Source: Prochlorococcus marinus str. MIT 9211
Lineage (GTDB): Bacteria; Cyanobacteriota; Cyanobacteriia; PCC-6307; Cyanobiaceae
Length of the DNA stretch: 64,000 nucleotides
Assembly (NCBI RefSeq): GCF_000018585.1
Contig: NC_009976.1
Span: 987,982 to 1,051,981, forward strand
Direction: 5' to 3'
Within the stretch, counting starts at the first letter, position 1, and the number at the start of each line of letters is the position of its first letter. The notes below the pieces were generated by a model. That model was not told the DNA's origin, searched no databases, and was given only the letters and a program-made list of their open reading frames with translations. Position numbers and translations under genes: made by a program. This document shows, in pieces, positions 59,878 to 64,000 of the stretch.

Positions 59878-61526
59878 TTTCCAATAACTTTTCTAGTAGT
59901 GGAATGATCTAAAATATGAAATTTTAAATTCATATTAGTTGTATTCTCTAAAGTCGGAAGAGGTTTACCATCCTCCAATTGATCCAGATAACGTATTATT
60001 TGTGAAGCAAGCAACCCTTGTACTGACAATGGATAAGTCCCGACCAAAGCCTCACCTAATTGAAAGAGGTCCTCTCCTTTAGAATGATCAGTCTGATTTT
60101 TAACTCTTATTGGGGAAAAATGACTTGCCCCTTCAATAACTAGGACTCTACTAAATGGATTAGGTTTAGTAGAAAGCAGTAGGCCTAATTGCTCACTAAG
60201 AGCTGGAGTAATTAAATCAAAGGTTCCTCCTGTAAGAAATACAGGTACATTTAATTTTAAGGTAGAAGGATCAGGCCAAAGCAAACTACCAAAACTATTA
60301 ATACCTACTATTGCCTCTAACTGAGTGATCTCAGAGAAAGTTGGGAGTGGAACATCTACCAATTGACATTGCAGAAGTCTTGAAAGGTTTGTAATAGAAA
60401 AATCATCAAGCGCATTTTTGCAACGTTCAAGCAACCCTGTTTGAGGGAGATTTCCTGATGCAAGAAATGCAGTTAGCGCTCCTAATGAATGACCCATTAA
60501 AACAACTTTTTCACCAGGAACCGTAAACAGCTCCTTCTCTCTAGCTAATAGAACCGCACGCAAATCAGAAAGCCTATAAGGAAATACTTCTGCTCCGCTT
60601 GGGGCAGGAAGGCTGCCATCAACCAATGAATTAAGAGCCTTCGAATCACTACCAGGGTGATCAAGAACTACAACTGGCCAACCCTGATGACTGAGACTTC
60701 GGGCAAGCCAACGGAAATGTAATTGATCACCACCTAATCCGGGCATAAAAACAATCCAACTTTTACGAGGCTCATCCCTTGCTAGTGGATTCCATACTTC
60801 AACATTCAAAGCTTCAGTTCGATGTGGAACATTCAATTTGACCACTTCATATATTGATTCTTTTAATTCATTAAGAGACTTACCTTCTTCTATATCGGAT
60901 TCTTTTGCCTTGAAGGCATCATTTGTTTCTAAAGAAAGTCTTCTTAGGTCTGTTAGAAGCTTTTGCTGACCTTTTAACTCATCTTTCCAACTACTAACCA
61001 CCTGAACCCATGCGTTTAAATCAAAATGAATGACTTCAGCTGGCAATGATTTCAATAAATCTAAAGCAGAGACCTTTTCTTGATCCTCAAGCAATGACTC
61101 CAAAGTATTAAAAACTTTTGTCCCGGAACTATCCTCATCTAATCGGACAACATCACTTACTTCATCTAACAGCTTTCGCCCAACCCAGCTCCTTAATAGC
61201 TGTCTTGCCATGCTTTTATCTTTAACAAGAGGAGCCTGTAGAGATTGAGATAATGCGAACCTACTTTCAAACCCAAGCATATTTAACCAAACAGCTAATT
61301 CTGAATTCATATCACTATCAGATTCGCCGGAATCCATTTTCGATTCAACATCTTTACTCCAATCTGACAATTCCTTTATAGAAATTGGAATAGTCACATC
61401 TTCAAAATGAAACTCAACTCTTTCAGCAGCATGCAGCTGACCAACTCTTAAATGGCAAGAAAACAAGTTGGTTAACAAACCAAGAGCAATTATTCTTCTT
61501 ATTGAACGTCTTGAAGACAACGCCAA
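59874..61526 (-). CDS. Exported alpha/beta hydrolase (DUF1400 type)
   Basis: 550 residues from TTG 61526. A Sec-type signal region (about 8-34, ending LHAAER) precedes a DUF1400-like N-terminal domain and helical spacer. The C-terminal hydrolase has FMPGLGGDQLHFRWLA and the nucleophile elbow GHSLG (near residue 344), with SHFSPI supplying a candidate His. Cyanobacteria-typical arrangement, substrate unknown. Its TTG start overlaps the divergent MFS gene's start region by 25 bases. Confidence 0.82.
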   Translation of the reverse strand: MALSSRRSIRRIIALGLLTNLFSCHLRVGQLHAAERVEFHFEDVTIPISIKELSDWSKDVESKMDSGESDSDMNSELAVWLNMLGFESRFALSQSLQAPLVKDKSMARQLLRSWVGRKLLDEVSDVVRLDEDSSGTKVFNTLESLLEDQEKVSALDLLKSLPAEVIHFDLNAWVQVVSSWKDELKGQQKLLTDLRRLSLETNDAFKAKESDIEEGKSLNELKESIYEVVKLNVPHRTEALNVEVWNPLARDEPRKSWIVFMPGLGGDQLHFRWLARSLSHQGWPVVVLDHPGSDSKALNSLVDGSLPAPSGAEVFPYRLSDLRAVLLAREKELFTVPGEKVVLMGHSLGALTAFLASGNLPQTGLLERCKNALDDFSITNLSRLLQCQLVDVPLPTFSEITQLEAIVGINSFGSLLWPDPSTLKLNVPVFLTGGTFDLITPALSEQLGLLLSTKPNPFSRVLVIEGASHFSPIRVKNQTDHSKGEDLFQLGEALVGTYPLSVQGLLASQIIRYLDQLEDGKPLPTLENTTNMNLKFHILDHSTTRKVIGN

Positions 61527-62752
61527 AACTCAAATCGTGGTGGAACCAGTTCCCCCCAAAATTACGCCTTCTAACTAGAGGTCGATTTTTTGCTTCTGTA
61601 GGAGCTGGTGGTGTTCTTTATTTAACTCCATTGGTTTTCAATGATCTATCTTTTTCAGCAAGTGAAATTGGCAGTGGTCTTACAGCAGCTGCAATTGCTG
61701 GAACTATTACAAGATTAATAACTGGCCTTTACCTAGATAAAGGGGTTCATTTAGCCACACCGTTAAAAATAGCTGCAATAAATGTAATTCTTGCTGATTG
61801 CATTCTCCTAAGTGCTCACTCATACAGTGCGTATGTAATAGGAGAACTTTTTTTGGGGGCCGCTGCAGGAGTGTATTGGCCATCAGTAGAGTTAGCGGTA
61901 CCTGCTAGCTGCGAAAGTTTCCAATCCAGCAAAGGCTTTGCTCTCGTGCGAAGCGCTGATGCACTAGGAGTCAGTATTGGTGCATTGATTGGAGCATTTT
62001 CGGCATTAATCGACGCTATTAGATTAATTTATTGTTTGGAAATTATTTGCATGTTTGGACTTATTGCTCTGTTAGATAATATAAAGAGCTTCCATAGTTT
62101 TAAGTCAATTGGCAAATCTAAAGAAGAGTTATCAAAACTAAAGTCCACACAGGAATCAAAAGACTATATAAGATTTATCCCTAAGCTTTTTCCAATACTA
62201 GTTGTAAGTTTGTTATCCACTGGGATTCTTTCACTTTTACAAAGCGCATTGCCAATTGATTTAGTATTAGGAGGAGTTAATAGGCCAGCAATTAATAATA
62301 GCTCTATTGGAATACTAATAGCAATACAACTTAGTCTACTATTATTAATTCAGTGGCCAATAGGCAATTGGCTAACAAAAAAGGATGTACGTTTTGGCTT
62401 AGGTTTAAGCCTTTACAGTTTTTCAATAGGTTGTTTATTATTGTCTTTGTCAAGCATATTTAAAGAAGGTCTTATTTTGACAGCGATAGGGTTAATAGCT
62501 GTCTCAATAGGACTAGCATCTTTTCTTCCTACCGCAACAGAGGCAATAGTACAGATTTCACCTGAGAGATATAGGGGAATTACAATGGCAGTATATTCTC
62601 AATGTTTTGGCATTAGCGCCTTATTAGCACCACTAATTGCAGGTATTATTATTGATACAAACGGCAACGCAGTGCTTCTTTGGTCACTTACGAGTTTTTG
62701 CTGTATAGCTGTTACACCATTAATCCAAAAGATAAAGCCTATTATTACCTAG
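61502..62752 (+). CDS. Major facilitator superfamily transporter
   Basis: 416 residues from TTG 61502; TTG 61511 is an alternative that would reduce the overlap with the divergent gene. About 12 hydrophobic segments are present. A loop motif LITGLYLDKGVHLATPLK resembles the MFS loop 2-3 signature. LFLGAAAGVYWPSVELAVPASC is MFS-like. The substrate is unknown; it is not obviously a known drug or sugar carrier. Confidence 0.82.
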   Translation: MNVLKTTPKLKSWWNQFPPKLRLLTRGRFFASVGAGGVLYLTPLVFNDLSFSASEIGSGLTAAAIAGTITRLITGLYLDKGVHLATPLKIAAINVILADCILLSAHSYSAYVIGELFLGAAAGVYWPSVELAVPASCESFQSSKGFALVRSADALGVSIGALIGAFSALIDAIRLIYCLEIICMFGLIALLDNIKSFHSFKSIGKSKEELSKLKSTQESKDYIRFIPKLFPILVVSLLSTGILSLLQSALPIDLVLGGVNRPAINNSSIGILIAIQLSLLLLIQWPIGNWLTKKDVRFGLGLSLYSFSIGCLLLSLSSIFKEGLILTAIGLIAVSIGLASFLPTATEAIVQISPERYRGITMAVYSQCFGISALLAPLIAGIIIDTNGNAVLLWSLTSFCCIAVTPLIQKIKPIIT

Positions 62753-62763
62753 ATTACCAATCA

Positions 62764-63135
62764 TTAATTATATTCAAAGATAAATCCATCTTTTTCTAGC
62801 TCTATCATTCGAAGCTCTCTTAAAAAGAGAAACAATGGAGCCGCGAATGCAAAAGCAATAACAAACATACTAATAATTACTAGCCAAAAATGCTTGATTT
62901 TTAATCTACGTGCTTCAGAAAACATCCATATAGTCGTTGCACCCGCTCCTATAAATAAATCTCTAGAAAGAGACTGTGCCGCTGGATTTATATTTGCAAG
63001 TTTTATAAAGTTATCAAGATCGAAAGACGGACCATAATTGTTTATAAAGTCAATATTAGCTAGCATAGGTAGAACAGCGCCGAGAATGGCAAGCAATACG
63101 TAAATACAACTCAGAAAGTAACGCTTGCTAGGCAT
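62764..63135 (-). CDS. DUF2834-like membrane protein
   Basis: 123 residues with three hydrophobic segments (about 8-27, 62-72 and 82-108). The middle reads LSRDLFIGAGATTIWMFSEARRLKIKHFW and then a hydrophobic run to FLFLREL, which fits the DUF2834 family of small membrane proteins. Function unknown. It converges with the MFS gene and diverges from the PfkB kinase by 77 bases. Confidence 0.75.
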   Translation of the reverse strand: MPSKRYFLSCIYVLLAILGAVLPMLANIDFINNYGPSFDLDNFIKLANINPAAQSLSRDLFIGAGATTIWMFSEARRLKIKHFWLVIISMFVIAFAFAAPLFLFLRELRMIELEKDGFIFEYN

Positions 63136-63212
63136 TTGATTTAAGTCCGTTAAATTAAAGACAAGAATCCCTAAGATAAAGTAGTCAAGGCATACTTAGC
63201 AAATCATTTTTT

Positions 63213-64000
63213 ATGGATACCTACACATCCAAAGATTTGCCTTTATTTCCCAATTTAAAACTTGCAGTTGTAGGGCACGTTGAGTGGATAAGTTTCATAG
63301 GTGTTAAAGGTCTTCCCAAGCCAGGAGATATTATTCACGCAAGCAACTTTAGAGAGGAACCAGCTGGAGGAGGAGCTGTAGCAGCAATACAACTCGGAAA
63401 GCTTACTAAGCAGACTGTTCATTTCTTTACATCATTAGGCAAAGACAGAAATGGAATAGAAAGTTATAAAAAATTAGAAGATAATGGTCTTAAGTTACAT
63501 GTTGCCTGGAAAGATGAGCCGACCAGGAAAGGGATTAGTTTCGTTGACGAAAAAGGGGAAAGGACAATAACTGTTATCGGTAAAAGACTACAACCTACTT
63601 CGAATGACTCTTTGCCATGGCAAATATTAGATGGTTTTGATGGTATTTTCATAACAGCTACAGACGCCAAGGGTATTCAACTTTGCAGAAATGCAAAAAA
63701 CATTGTTGCCACTCCTAGAGTGGGAGTTCAGACATTAAAAGAAGCCAATATTGAGCTAGATGCGTTAGTTGGGAGTGCACTAGATTTAGCTGAACAAATT
63801 CCAATAATGGACCTGTATCCTCAACCTAAAAAACAAGTGGCTACAGAAGGTGCTCAAGGTGGTTACGTAATCCCTGGAGGCAGGTATAAAGCAGTCAAAC
63901 TAAATCACAAAATAATTGACTCATATGGCTGCGGGGATAGTTTTGCAGCAGGACTAACTGCCGGGTTAGCAGCTGGCTGGGAAATTAACAAAGCCTTAAA
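63213..64000 (+). CDS. PfkB-family sugar kinase (partial, 3' end beyond window)
   Basis: 262 codons are readable from ATG 63213 to the window end with no stop. The ribokinase-like fold is indicated by VVGHVEWISF, AGGGAVAAIQLGKLTKQ and the late SYGCGDSFAAGLTAGLAAG; the catalytic Asp is in CGD, where most relatives have GAGD. Likely phosphorylates a sugar or nucleoside, substrate unknown. The 77 bases before the gene are free. Confidence 0.85.
   Translation, partial: MDTYTSKDLPLFPNLKLAVVGHVEWISFIGVKGLPKPGDIIHASNFREEPAGGGAVAAIQLGKLTKQTVHFFTSLGKDRNGIESYKKLEDNGLKLHVAWKDEPTRKGISFVDEKGERTITVIGKRLQPTSNDSLPWQILDGFDGIFITATDAKGIQLCRNAKNIVATPRVGVQTLKEANIELDALVGSALDLAEQIPIMDLYPQPKKQVATEGAQGGYVIPGGRYKAVKLNHKIIDSYGCGDSFAAGLTAGLAAGWEINKAL

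Overview
This is a contiguous, densely packed, AT-rich piece of a marine cyanobacterial chromosome, almost certainly Prochlorococcus and most likely a low-light lineage. Cyanobacterial markers are lycopene cyclase, petG, a cytochrome cM-like protein, chlI, a PsbP-family lipoprotein, SasA with a KaiB-like domain, petH, zwf-opcA and a GuaB3-type IMP dehydrogenase. Prochlorococcus is suggested by the small spacers, the many TTG/GTG starts, a ferredoxin-NADP reductase without a phycobilisome-linker domain, and the gene order. I saw no prophage, insertion sequence, CRISPR array or genomic island. The strain call is inference.

Layout. 1-2448 (+): end of a DeaD-type RNA helicase, a small exported Cys protein, an MsbA-like ABC exporter. 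2489-3049 (-): PsbP-like lipoprotein. 3167-4703 (+): recR and lipA. 10286 to 4700 (-): six tightly spaced genes, lysA, diadenylate cyclase, uppS, bioB, trhO and a GNAT-like protein. 10345-15154 (+): rimI, clpC, a hydrolase and a DUF2993-like protein. 17454-15173 (-): a PLP decarboxylase and cdsA. 17492-20472 (+): ABC1 kinase, rRNA pseudouridine synthase, RodZ-like HTH protein. 22975-20506 (-): an unknown protein, a doubtful small ORF and malQ. 23061-24056 (+): prs. 24099-24533 (-): exported hypothetical protein.

The only long gene-poor stretch, 24534-25263, contains broken minus-strand reading frames that look like gene remains. It is followed by sasA, tRNA-Glu, an SRPBCC protein (-), petH, zwf, opcA and a cobyrinate amidase. 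36650-32829 (-) is folD, crtE, a DUF212 protein and a RecD-like helicase with 4-base overlaps in its distal part. 36722-38836 (+) is a 7TM-HD phosphodiesterase. Then come a membrane protein, a UPF0045 protein and leuA (-), a GH57 branching enzyme (+), crtL and gyrA (-), and a long plus-strand run of guaB3, trxA, hisH, rsmD, cytM, trmJ-like, beta-lactamase-like, chlI, ruvC, fthC, sufE, hom, a small protein and a peptide-type ABC transporter pair. PetG (-) overlaps the end of rsmD. The window closes with a DUF1400-type hydrolase (-), an MFS transporter (+), a DUF2834-like protein (-) and a truncated PfkB kinase (+).

Together the genes are mostly housekeeping. Recurrent themes are cyclic-di-AMP turnover (a cyclase and a candidate phosphodiesterase), glycogen and night-time carbon flow (malQ, GH57 enzyme, zwf, opcA, with the clock kinase sasA nearby), photosynthetic electron transfer and pigments (petH, petG, cytM, crtE, crtL, chlI), and sulfur/radical-SAM cofactor synthesis (lipA, bioB, sufE). 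I did not find a clearly new multi-gene system. The most informative oddities are the decayed region before sasA, the hydrophobic N-terminus of PetH, the guaB-trxA spacer without a visible Yfr1 core, and the non-standard recR start.
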